Source: Xiphydria camelus (lineage: Eukaryota > Arthropoda > Insecta > Hymenoptera > Xiphydriidae). From it: a stretch of 64,000 nt of DNA. Within the stretch, counting starts at the first letter, position 1; every line of letters starts with the position of its first letter. Made by a program: the position numbers and the translations under genes. A model generated the notes under the pieces. The model had not been told where the DNA came from and did no database searches. It worked only from the letters and a program-made list of their open reading frames with translations. Positions 11,054 through 22,250 of the stretch are shown here, piece after piece. Where the stretch lies: assembly GCA_963678675.1 (NCBI GenBank), contig OY783192.1, positions 1,312,001 to 1,376,000 of the forward strand, given 5' to 3'.

Positions 11054-13306
11054 GATGAACGTGACCTGCCAATCTGTAACAACGTACTCGTAGAAGCAAA
11101 ACAAAGGTCCGATCGTATCCCAAAAGCAATTTCGAGGTAGACTAGGTAAGCTAGCTAGTTCCGGATGAATTCCCAGCAAACTGTACGCCATCCCATAATA
11201 TTTGCATTTTAGAAGGGAGTGTAATGGGCGACCGGAAAGATTATGTACTCGTATCAGAAATAAAAAGGAGGGCCGGTGCAGAGGAGCCACGGGAGGAAAA
11301 GAGGGAGACGCTGGCTTAGGGACAAATAGAGAAATCGAGCTTGGCTGTGATTTTGCCAGGGGAGATTTCCGCTCCGGGGTGCGGGAGATATGTAAAACAA
11401 AAGACAAACCCCTGCGGAGCGAAAGGTTTTATCTGCACGAGACTTATGGACCAATCGTGAGGCTGCGTGTGCCGTGAATTCCAAACTCGCGCGATCCGTT
11501 AGAAGCAGGCTTGCCACGTATCCTCTAAAGGTAGTCTATCGCGTTTTAGCAATGGAAGTTCCATTCGGAACTCCCGCGCCATTCCATTCCTTTTTTAATC
11601 ACTGCTCTTCAGTCCAAAAATAAAAAAATCCAAAATCGCCTTTAAAATATAGTTGGTCTCTGATTAAGAAAAATTCATCGTTCCATATAAAACGTACGTA
11701 GAGCTTAATAGCAGAAAAAAAAAAACCAAGACTCAACTGTAAGTTAAAAAGAACAAAGAGAACTGTATTTTGAAAAGTAGATTCTCAACTAACTCGATAA
11801 CATTCAATAACGTTCGTTGATATTCCTCGGGCTTTCTATATTTCCACACAAATTAATTTTCTCCTTCCTCCTCCGCCACGTACAATGGAGAGATTTACTT
11901 ACAAATTTATATTCGCATTTTTAAACGGTAGCGCAGGCGGTAGCGGTGGCCAGCGGGCATCTATTAAACATGACGATATTGCAAAAAGTCTGCAACCTAC
12001 GAAAGTGGTCGGGGGATACAAATGAGGCTGGAGGATGAGCGTTATCTCGCATCCTGTGGGAGCTATTCGTCCCACCCGCGGCCCCTTGCACCTCGCCCCT
12101 CTAGTGATAAGAGAACGCGATCCCCCCTCGTGAAGCGCCACCGGGCAAATCTTCGGGGTTTGCGCATTAATTGAGAATCCCTGCTCGAACGTCGAGCAAA
12201 AAAAGTCGCCCCAAAGTCGTGCCTTTTAAAGCGCGTTCCGAAACTTTGAAAAACGAATTTAACTTCGAACCCCGTGTATCGACCGTAGGCGGCAGCGAGA
12301 GAGAGTGCCCTTAATTACGTGTCTTAAATTTCCGTTTGCTCCGTACGCGCGCTCCAAAAACTCTTATCGAAATTTCGTAATATTTATGAAAATTTCCCGA
12401 GCCCATCGAAGAAAGCTGACGCACCGACAAATCAGTGGCAGTCGACTGGACGATCGCAGCTTCGTATACAAGGACGCCACCGTCTGACCGGTCAACGGGT
12501 ATTACTACTGCCACTACACCGCACCTGCCGTTATACGAACTCGGGCGCGAGCTCGCGAAGGGGAAATAAAGTATCGCATGGGTGGAGGAAATCGTTGTAA
12601 AACCGGCGGATTAAAGCGGACGTGATAAAAGTGCGATCTCCGGAATTAAGTATTCTCGCGATGCGCCCAACGGAAGAATTGCAGCGGCCCGAGGGTGTGC
12701 GCCGTTGAGAGCGGCCGCGGGAAGGCCGCGGGGGTGGAGACGGACCGAAGTGAAACGTCACGTCGCGTTCGGGCAAAGTCGTTCGAGCGAGTGTGGCCAT
12801 GCGGAGACACCAAATAAAACCGGGTAATTTGTTTTTCCGGGGAGATTGACCGTTCGAAATAAAATGGAAAAATCGAGCGGAGAGGATTCTCCTCGAGGGG
12901 ACGACGGAATCGAGGAACGAGTTGAAAAAGTTCTTCCGGAAACGCATCCGTCGTACACACGTATACGCTTACGTGCAGGTGTCGCGTGGTGCAGTAACGG
13001 TGCGCTGCACCTTGATCCTGGGAGGATTTACGGACGCTGGACCAATACCGGGGGCGCAGGTTTCGCGGCAAGGGCACCGAATAGGAATCTCCGGGGATAT
13101 CGGAATCTCTTACTCCCTCTCGCTTCCCTCATCCGACTACCCTTTCGTCACTTCCATCCCTCCCATTGTTCTCGTTCGCGCAAACGAGGTCGCGCCGCGG
13201 ATGAGAACAACGGGCAGGAAGGAAACGCCCGAAGTGAGGCGTCCATGGTTAAAAGCTGAAATCGCGCTTACCAATACACCGACAACGAGAATCTTGGGAG
13301 ACTCAC
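11054..13306. other. no gene recognised
   Basis: AT-rich at first, then GC-rich from about 12500. If the signal-peptide exon at 13412-13307 is real, this would be the start of its first intron. Frames such as 12531-13077 (minus) and 12922-13479 (plus) overlap each other and show no domain. Confidence 0.45.
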
Positions 13307-13412
13307 CCTTCTTGTCCCCGAAGAAATCCGCCTCGCTGCGCGACGCGTTGAGGACCGCGGCGATCAGCAGCAAAGACCTGAAACTAATTGTTTGGCTGTT
13401 ACAACGTCGCAT
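13307..13412 (-). CDS. possible first coding exon with signal peptide, gene unknown
   Basis: The peptide is MRRCNSQTISFRSLLLIAAV then LNASRSEADFFGDKK plus one base of a split codon, followed by the strong donor GTGAGT at 13306. A short basic N-terminus, a hydrophobic core (SLLLIAAVL) and small residues before a polar stretch fit a secretory signal peptide. An alternative is that the exon begins after TTTCAG at 13377, with Met on an earlier exon. I found no recognisable next exon to the left and do not recognise the protein. The call rests on peptide character and the donor only. Confidence 0.35.
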
Positions 13413-13721
13413 TGCGCTTCTATCGCGGAAAATAGCCCGAGTTATGGGAGCGACGCGGGCGCGGAACGACCGCAACTAATTAGATGGAAACAATTATGGC
13501 AGCCGCGCGTGGTTTCCCCTCTTTAATGCGACTCTAGAAATGCTACGTGATCTCGTATCGAGAACTCTCGGAGAAGAGGCGTCCGGTTTCGGAATCTCCC
13601 TGTAATCGGCCACGTGTACGTAGGATATGTAAGTGGGGGCAGCGGAGTTAATATATTGTGATACATACTCTCGTTACATCGTTTGGCTGTATCGCGGCTG
13701 GTGGCGTTAACGAGGATCCTA

Positions 13722-13945
13722 CACTCAGAAAATAATGTGCTTGATCGAAATAAACGTGCCTTTGGATAGTCCCAAGAGCGTATTTATTCGATTTGAGTGA
13801 ATATCGATTTGATTCAAATAACATCTAATTAATTCAATGATATTAATATTTGCGTCCAACCGATATTCATTTAAATGGAATAAATACGCTCTTGAGACTA
13901 TCTAAAGGCACGTTTATTTCGATCAAGTACATTTTTTTCTGAGTG
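13722..13945. mobile_element. 224-bp palindromic MITE with CACTCAGAAAA ends
   Basis: TA flanks at 13720-13721 and 13946-13947. The arms pair over about 75 bp, including ATGTGCTTGATCGAAATAAA, CGTGCCTTT and AAGAGCGTATTTATTC, with few mismatches. It is non-coding. The high pairing suggests a young insertion. Confidence 0.88.
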
Positions 13946-14030
13946 TATGAAAGTATCACCATTAATCTCGATATATTTAATTGGAGTTTATAGCCACTCG
14001 AAAAATTTTTTATTTAAATGCAACCAACAG

Positions 14031-14280
14031 CCAGGGAAAAGGTCTAGTTGAATACTAACCCGATAGAAAAATTTGTTGAGACGAATAGGAGTTTATTCAC
14101 ATCGAACAAAAGTCTGTTTGAATTAAATAAATATTTTGAATATCTTTCTAATCGAATACGAACCTAGTAGGAAATCAATCTAATTCAAACACAGACTTTT
14201 GTTCAATGTGAATAAATCCCTATTCATCTGAAATAAATTTGTCCGTTTTAGATTCGTAGTTAACCAGACCTTTTCCCTCA
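14031..14280. mobile_element. about 250-bp inverted-repeat element
   Basis: AGGGAAAAGGTCTAGTTGAA at the left pairs with the right end (CCAGACCTTTTCCCT). Inner blocks TTTATTCACATCGAACAAAA and GTCTGTTTGAATTA pair with the right half. It is non-coding and the target duplication is unclear. Confidence 0.75.
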
Positions 14281-16025
14281 ATAAACGCCGCGAGTTATCT
14301 ACGTAAATGTCAACTATTTCTTTCAACTCATCTGCAATGCTCTGTCATTTATTTTACACCATCCAAAGGAATCTACTCTCATTTTCCGTACCCAGCAATT
14401 ATGGAACACCTTCCTTCTACGCTCAGTTGGTTTTACGAGTATACTTCCTCCGTTTTATAGCCCATCTCTCGAGTTAGCGCAAAATGACCACAGTGATATT
14501 GCACGCCCGAGTAAGGCATGGTCTTACCGCGTGCCTAATTCACGGTAACGCCTGGCGCCCCTGCAGGTCAGATTAACCGGGCGTTCTCGACTACCGCCAA
14601 CAATAACGCGCCCAACTCAAATATTGGACAAGTGCACGCGTGCCGCGCGTAGATACTGTACAAAGTACTTACGACTCGACGCGGAGGTGATGTAAACGTG
14701 ACGAGACGGATACGACCCGATTGAAATATAGCTACAGACCACATCACGTACCTCCTCCTCTCTCTCTTCCCCTATCTTTTAATGCGCGTACCTGCGTAAA
14801 TACATGGCGTATGTGGGTCGGTTTCTCCTGCAAACTCGCGCTGAAGTTTAATGATTCGGAATGTTAATAGAATTTCCACGAATTCACGAATTCCTTTCGA
14901 CCCTCCCTCTCTGCTCAGCTCTACGATATTGTGTCACACTCTGTGTACGCTACGTTTTCTTAATTTTATCTATTGCGAAACAATCGAACTGCCAAGAACA
15001 CGGATAAGTGGTCCAAGTCCACTTTTTTGTCTCAACTTCAATCGCGATTATCACGTCGTCCGTGAACTCTTGATCCATATTAGTGTGTACCACGGAAATT
15101 CTTTTTACAGGCCGAAATGTTGCGTCGATAAACGTTTTCCATCGACCGCAATGTCAACAGTCCGTGGGGAACGAGACGAGCGTGATTATAGAGGAGATGA
15201 ACAAAAAATAAATGATAACCATTCCTATTCTCAGCGGTTCGATTAATACCCGACCCTCGATCGACGAATCGCACGATCCTATTACAGGCGCGGCACTGAC
15301 CGACGAATAGCTTCCACACATACCCACATTCGAATCCACGCGCGAGTACCGTCATCGGCTTTCTACTACCGCGCGAATCGTGCCTCGCGAGCTCTCAAAC
15401 TTACGCAACGCGATCGCCGACCGCGGAGACCTCGCCACCATTGAAAAGTCAACCAGTTCCTACGCCGGTTCAACGACGTCGTGACTCGGGCCCGCGCTCC
15501 ACGTGGGTGGATCCCTCGACCCTGTATCGAGGGAACCGTTGCCCTAGCCCTTCCAGCGCGCGTACCAACAGCGCGCCTCGACTCTCCGCATAGGTAGGTA
15601 TCTCAACGGCGACGAGACCTCTCGTCGACTTCACGCCACGCCACTCTCGCGGACGCCCTCCGCACTTCCCGTTTCCTCGTCTCCGCCGCGGATCGAGCCG
15701 AGGCGCTAATGGAAACGTATCGCTCGTGAATTTAATTGAGCGTGCTATTTCCAGCGTCCGACTTGTTCCGACGGCGCGAGAGCTCGGAGAGAACGCGCGC
15801 CGAGTTCCCCCGCCTTGACGCGCGCGGCGTTCGGGGGTGAGCGTCTGGAAGCGTTTCGGAGAGTAGGTACGTAGTTCTTTTTTTAGGAACGGAGGACCTC
15901 GGGACCAAGAAACCTGTCAAGTCGGGCCTAGGCCCGAGTAAATAAATGCCGAAGTCATCCGAGAGCGTCGCAACCGGTCCTGCCTCTTCCTCCCTCCCGC
16001 TTACATTACTTATCATCTAACCGCA
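14281..16025. other. no gene recognised
   Basis: The composition rises from AT-rich to GC-rich. Nothing was found except ordinary short frames. If the exon at 13412 is a true first exon, its promoter would lie in the region just to its right, 13413 onward. Confidence 0.4.
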
Positions 16026-16053
16026 CGCCGCCGCCGCCGCCGCCGCCGCCGCG
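16026..16053. repeat. (CCG)n microsatellite
   Basis: About nine uninterrupted CCG units lie in a GC-rich tract. Confidence 0.95.
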
Positions 16054-16709
16054 GACAGGGCCACGCACGACGCGACGGGACCGCGCGCGGTGCGTGTAGT
16101 ACAGACGTGCCGCGGAACGAGTAAACGCGAGAGAAAGAGAGAGGGAAGGATATACAATCCAGAATTGTGGAGCCCGATCGAGGGCAGCCCCTGCGGGAAT
16201 TAAATGCGGCAGCGTTACGACGGCTGATGGGTGCTGACGTCACGGCTCGTTGCGATGGCACGAAAAAAGCGCCGATAAATCACAATTCAGCGCCGACATA
16301 CGCGGGAAGCGTGCGGCGTTGCTCGCGTATAAAAAAAAAAGAAGCGGTGAAGCTCTCGCACGATAATGATGATAGTAGCGAAGGGGGAGCCGACCGCGGC
16401 GCGGCGCGATGCACGTGGCAGACGCTCGCGGTGTCCCCGTTGACAAATTAAAGCGACGCCGATCGGACGTGTAGGACGTGACAGTTTCGCGAGATGTTGT
16501 CGACGACGGATGGACGGATGCTCATATGTAAATTGTTTCGACGATGTAGCGACGGAAGGAACGATGCTTGACCGTCGTTTCGGTGAAAAATGAGAGAGAT
16601 GGTCGATGAAGATGATAATTAGTGAGTTCGACTTCATCCGTTTCGACGCTACCTTGTGTGTTCAGTTGTGAAATTCTTCTTCGTGGAAATTAGGAATCAG
16701 TTATAAGTA

Positions 16710-16993
16710 CATGGAAAAAAAAGGATTAGTAAGAAATCATGGAAAAGCTCATGAATGTTTACAGTTGTCCTAGTAACATTGAAGTTTTTAATTGACCACG
16801 GCGTACTTTTTATTGCAGTTCGCAACAGTATAAACATCAGTTTATAATGCGGTGAAATTTATCAATTTTCCATTAATACCTGTCGGCTGGTTATGGATTT
16901 CAATTATTACGAACTGTAAAAAGTACGCTGTGTATCGAAAAATTCAATGTTACTGGAATTCACTGTAAAAATTACCAATACTTTTTTTCCGTC
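16710..16993. mobile_element. family H MITE, copy 1
   Basis: The ends CATGGAAAAAAAAGG and its counterpart CTTTTTTTCCGTC are flanked by TA (16708-16709, 16994-16995). Inner arms GTAACATTGAA and GCGTACTTTTTA pair. Copy 2 lies 1.4 kb away at 18094-18359. Confidence 0.8.
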
Positions 16994-18093
16994 TACTGCA
17001 GGCTTCCGTCGACACGTCACGTCAACTCTGTACCCAACGAACGATAAAGGGTATCGCAGAATCCAGCTGTGTGACACTGTTATACGATATAGCTTAAAGT
17101 ATCTCCTAAAAAGGATTTTGGATCTCTCTCTCTCCTCCTTTCTAATTCTCTGTATTATTCTTCTGCTCTTAAAAGACCCCGTCCCAGAGCTAACAAATGC
17201 ATCCTCTACTTCGTCTTCTTCTTTTATACTTAGGTGAAAGCGGAACTACTACGCTCGTAAGGTCGTTCACTCCATTCGTAACTATCTCGCTTCCGATGAT
17301 CTTTTAGCCCGGTGTTGATACACCTTTTCGAAGGCTAACTTCATGCAGTTATGTCGATTATCCAAAAACTTCTGTACCGACGTCGATTTGAAATTCGTGA
17401 GGAAAGAGGCCGTCGCGACTGAGACGAATGTTACCCTAAAAAGGAATCAGTTCTACTCTATTCCGTCACTATACATTCGACGACGTTTATAAGTACCCTA
17501 TTCATATCGCTCGCACGTGCGCGCCTATATTATACAGGGTGACGTTGAAGAAAACCCAAAGTTCTGGTCGGTATTTAACGAAGTACACTCCCGACCGCAT
17601 CGGCCTGCAGATTAAACGCGTTGCTGCTTTCATTTGAGATCTCGGGCGGAAGTGGCGATAACACGTTAACCTCTGCTAAGTACAGACACAGCAATCCTCG
17701 CGTGCGCGCACGCACGCGCGCACGCGTTGCGACACGGAGCGACGCGAGGCTTCGCAGGGCTCGGGAGAAGAGAGAGACAAGAGAAAATAAATTCTCAAAT
17801 CGAAGGAAAAACAGCGCGCGCGTTCCGCCTTTACCGCATCCGGAGCGGGAGGATAAGAGGCTCGAGACGTTATTGCGGCAACGGCAGTCGCGAAGGCGGA
17901 TTTCCGAGATGCGCTCGAGAGGAATCGCGCGACGGCTATCGTTGAGTTAAACTTTTTAGAGCGAGGGAGGCTGGAGTGGAGTTTAAATCGACGATATTTT
18001 GTTATTGCGTTTTTATGTTGCCTCGTATAAATCTTTAAATCGGTCCCACGAGCATTTTCCATCGAGTCAGTAATGATCTTCGGGAGAAACCTA
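16994..18093. other. no gene recognised
   Basis: Contains an alternating purine-pyrimidine CG/CA tract at 17698-17725 and GC-rich frames on both strands at 17621-18200 without domains. Confidence 0.45.
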
Positions 18094-18359
18094 CACGGGG
18101 AAAAAGGATGAGTGATTTTTACGGTGAATCCCAGTAACAGGGCTCCTCGAGGTGAAACATTGAATTTTTTAATAAACACAAAGTACTTTTTACTGTTCAT
18201 AACAATATGAGCCCGTAAACAGTCGACACATAGATTAACGTGAGATTGGTAAATTTTACCGTATAAACTGATGCTTTTACTATTACGAACTGTAAAAAGT
18301 ACCTACGCTGTGGTCTATTAAAAATTTCAATATTTCATCTCGAGGTGCTCCCTCGCGTG
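18094..18359. mobile_element. family H MITE, copy 2
   Basis: It begins CACGGGGAAAAAGGATG, with TA flanks at 18092-18093 and 18360-18361. It shares TGATTTTTACGGTGAAT-CCAGTAACA and GAACTGTAAAAAGTAC blocks with copy 1 in inverse register, and carries an extra 20-bp block (GGGCTCCTCGAGGTG) near the left end. Confidence 0.8.
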
Positions 18360-19392
18360 TATGGTCTTGGAATTCGTATAAAAATTTGAGAAACACATCC
18401 GCGAGATGAATATAAGATCCTTATAATCAAATGGTCCACGGGAAAAGACGCCACGGTAGATTTGAAAGGCTGTGTTATAAAGTACCTAATGGCTATTTAC
18501 GATTACTCGTAGGTACCTACTGCTCGAATCTATAACACCCTCTCTTTCTCTCTTTCTCCCTCTACGTACGGTCAAGAATTCGCCGCATCATATTCTCGTA
18601 CGAAACCCAGCCTCGCGAAGAGACCCCGTAAAAAGAAAAAACAATCCCAAAGGGGCCTCAAGCGACGAAGCCCAGGAAGCACGCTTTCAAGACGACCCGT
18701 ATAGATACCAACATTCCTGCCCCGGTGTCAGGGACCTTTGTACGCCCGCGAGAGAACCGCGGGACAATAATTCTCCACGGTCCTCTCTCTCTCTCTCTCT
18801 CCCCGCTGAACGACGCTTTTGCCATGGTCTCTCGCGCGCGCGGGGCATCGCTATCTATAAACCCGACGCGTTTAAGACCACGTGCGTCCGCCGCGACACC
18901 GGGCGACTTTATTAAGATGATTCGTAATCGCGTTTCTCCGGAAGCAAAGGGTCCAGCGGTGCCTCGAATTGAATTTCTAGGAGAAGCCCGCGATTCGCGT
19001 GAAATACCGAACGCGAATGCGGTGGAAACCCCGTGAAAGCTTACTAACGTAATCGAACGCCGTTCCGAGAAAGCTGCAGACGCTCGAAGAGGCGGCCCCG
19101 CGTCACGGCGCGCGACTATAAAGCCGACAACGTATACGCATACGAGGCGCTGCCTTATACGGAATAGCGAAGCTGCCGCGTGGGCGCGTAATTACCTGCG
19201 CGGGAGCTTTCGACGTAGGTACCAATATGTACGTACGTCACGCATCTTTGTTCGGAGGTGCGCGGGTGCGGCACTGTTAGTGGTCGGTTCACTTTGCCTC
19301 CAACCGATTACAGCGAGTGATTTTTTGTTTAACTATCGTGACGTTTCAGATACGGCTTTCTCTCGGAGTGCGTTCGGTTCGATTTCCTCGGA
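18360..19392. other. no gene recognised
   Basis: GC-rich with a (CT)n run near 18783-18800. The 103-codon plus frame 18725-19036 has no recognised domain. Confidence 0.4.
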
Positions 19393-19656
19393 ATCGCCAA
19401 CGTAAAAAAAGGTATATCTAAAGCACGGTGGAAGTTTGGAAAGAGTTGAACGAAAAAATATGACTACGGATCTTCCAGACTTTCAACCAGACAATTTTCT
19501 TTTCTCGGCTGAAAGGCAAAGCTTACTCGACCGCACTTTTGAGAAAAAAAAGTTGTCAGGCTGAAAGTCTGGAATACGATTTTTGGCCATGTTTCTTAGT
19601 TCAGCTCTTCCTAGACTTCTGCCATACTTAGGCTATACTTTTTTTTACCCGGAGTG
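19393..19656. mobile_element. about 260-bp inverted-repeat MITE
   Basis: The right end reads, inverted, CACTCCGGGTAAAAAAAAG, next to TA at 19657-19658. The left end is more decayed (ACGTAAAAAAAGG). Arms pair over about 100 bp, ending with TTCCAGACTTTCA around a central loop near 19520-19540. Confidence 0.75.
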
Positions 19657-20338
19657 TACCGTGGTATTAAATGACGAATAAGTTTCTACGGTGCACGCGC
19701 GGGTTGCGCGACATTCGAACGCATTCCGCTTTGCCCAACCATTTCACGTATTCTAATTCGAATGTATAACGTCCGACTCGTCGCGCGCCTGCACTTCGCG
19801 TCGTACTCGAACGCGACCGCGGGGCGCGTTTAAATGGATACCGTGTAACAGCTGGCGGAGGCAAGATGTAAACGCGAAAAAGAACAGAGAGTCGATACCG
19901 AATTTTTCGTATCCGTCGCGCGCGTCACTTCACGTGCTCCTACAAAGTCACGTATAAAGCGGAAGATGAGACGGTGACTTTAAGTAGGAAACGACTTCGA
20001 CTCTTTAAATTGATCGCCGAGGAATGTCAATTAAATATACCTCTCCCTTTCTATTTTCCTCCTCTCTTCTCTTTTATGCAAAGTGACCACCACCTCGGGA
20101 CGGTTCGTTCACTCGACACTTAAAATATGAATGAAATTCTACGGCGCGCGCGTTACCACGTACCGGGCTCTCAGTCAGGGGTCAGACCTAACACGATCAC
20201 CACGTGCAAGCTGGAACTATACTACACCGATACACAGGTGGCTCTCTCCCTTCTCTCAGTCTATTCGGCATACCGTGTGTGTATATGTACAAATACTTAA
20301 CCGCACACGTCGAATTAAGAAAAAAGTCATCGAGCGTA

Positions 20339-20557
20339 CACAGAGAAAAAAATTTGTAGATTTGACTTGATTGATGGTCACGGGTGGGGGAACGCCGATT
20401 TAGTTACTAGAATTAAATAATTTGGTCATAATCATTCATAACTGTTTGACGGAAGCAAGCGATAGTCAATTCTACTAAATTATTTATTCAAATAACTAAA
20501 TCTGCGTTCGCCAATCGTGACCGCTAATTTAGTCAAATCTACTACATTTTTTTCTCA
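20339..20557. mobile_element. family A MITE, copy abutting a family C element
   Basis: The left end is TA-CACAGAGAAAAAAATTTG and the right side is CTACATTTTTTTCTCA, with TAGATTTGACT and GTCACG blocks pairing. The right terminal GTG/TA expected for the family is lost where the family C element starts at 20559. Confidence 0.78.
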
Positions 20558-20558
20558 A

Positions 20559-20812
20559 CACCGAGAAAACGGTTTATTTGTAGCTAATAAATATTTGTTC
20601 GAATATGGTGAAATAAACATTTTATTGGATCAAGTAAATATTCGTTAATTATTGCATTATTTATTTGGCACAATCTGATCCTTTGAGACAACCATTTGAA
20701 TGAAATAAAGATTTTTTAATAATTAACATATATTTTCCGGTCCTAACGAAATATTGATTTCGCGGTATTTGAAATTACATTTATTAACTATTAATGAACT
20801 GTTTTCTCGATG
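20559..20812. mobile_element. family C element, copy 1
   Basis: It begins CACCGAGAAAACGGTTTATT. The second copy (40740-40995) matches it over nearly its whole length in opposite orientation: GTAGCTAATAAATATTTGTT, GGATCAAGTAA and TTATTTGGCAC are shared. The short ends GAAAACGGTTTATT/GTTTTCTCGATG are inverted repeats. It is non-coding. Confidence 0.8.
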
Positions 20813-21367
20813 TGAATGTAGTATCGGTATTTTCCCTACAGAGTCCGCAAAAAAAAACGCGAATTAATGCATTGCCCGCAATGAGATCCGATTCAACGAT
20901 CCTTTTAAGCCTTATTCTTAAACCGGATGATCGATCGTACAGGCAATTCCGAAATACAGACACAGAGAGAATGGAGGAGCCGAACGAGATGAAAAGGGGA
21001 AGCGAAGCAGACGTCGCTCGCCAAACGCGAGCGAAACCGCCTCCGACTGAAGCGCGCGCTTCGTAACTACCCATTAATTTGCCCCAAAGTGCAGGCCACC
21101 GGAAAGGCGACGGGGTTTCCACCCGTCGATCGAGATAATCGTCAAAGTCCGTCTTTATTCAATTCCTACTCGACGACGTGGGCTGAGTTTCGATCCCCCA
21201 CGGCGGGCGCTTTCAGGGTGGGGAATTCGGCGACAAACGCGCGACGACAAGTGGAACGCGCGCCGTGGACAGCCGCGCACAACCTGACGTTTCTCGTCCT
21301 AAAACTCTGTCTTCACTGCGTCGGCATTATTTTGCCGATCGACTCGATCCTTTGGCAATTTCAGACA

Positions 21368-21618
21368 CGCAGAGAAAAAAAATTAGTCGGATCTACTAAA
21401 AATTACTGACAAGGTCGCAAGTAATTATTTATTTACATAAATTAAATCATTTTTCATATTAATCAAATACTTCTTCCTTTCGATCACAAGCTATTCTACA
21501 TGATTGTAAGAAAGAGACATTTAATTGATACACAAAAAATGTAATTGATGTAAATAAATAATTACTGTCGACCCCGCAAGTAGTTTTTAGTAGACCCGAT
21601 TAATTTTTCCTCTCTGTG
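21368..21618. mobile_element. family B MITE, copy 1
   Basis: The ends GCAGAGAAAAAAAATTAGTC and inverse TTAATTTTTCCTCTCTGTG are followed by TA at 21619-21620. ATCTACTAAAAATTACT and GTAATTATTTATTTACAT pair with the right half. Copies 2 and 3 are at 37460 and 60049. Confidence 0.83.
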
Positions 21619-21865
21619 TACGTATTATACACATTTCTGAAAGTGCCAAACGGTCGTGCCGATCGGCAAATGCCGATGCAGTGAGGACGAGGCTTAACGC
21701 GGACCTCGATGAAGTTCAATACACGAAGCTGGTATGTTGGCTCCAGAACGGCCGTAGCCGCGATCAGTTCATGTACGGAATGATTCTACTGTAGATATAC
21801 GAGCGATAGAAGTCGTCACTCGCCGTACGTTCAACCGTAGAAATGATTCGCTGCGGTTAGTAATT

Positions 21866-22250
21866 TATTCGCATCGAATAATGATCCAACTTGGGGCAAA
21901 TAAATGTCCTGAACCTTTCAATTCAATTTGAGCACCATAAAAAATTTGTTTAGTCGATTAGCGAGGAGAAATGTCTTTGCGGTGAATAATTTTCTCGGTA
22001 GATTCACATACGAATATGCCATTCACCTCTCCGAATGATGCCCGGGAGATAGAGTATTCGCGTCAAATGATGATCCAACGTGGGGTAAATAAATGCTCTC
22101 TGAACCTTTTAATTTAATTTGAGCACTATGCAACATTCGTTCAGTCGATCAGAGGGGAGAAAAGATTTTGACGGTGAATAATTTTGACGGTGGATTCACG
22201 TACGAATATGTCATTCACCTCTCCGAATGATGCCCGGGAGATATAGAGTT
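21866..22250. repeat. about 190-bp tandem duplication (two units)
   Basis: Unit 1 (21866-22054) and unit 2 (22055-22250) share TATTCGC, ATGATCCAAC, TTGGGG/GTGGGG, GAGCACTAT/CAT, GGTGAATAATTTT and ATTCACCTCTCCGAATGATG plus CCCGGGAGAT in the same order. I estimate 80-90% identity by eye. No coding frame is maintained. Confidence 0.85.
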
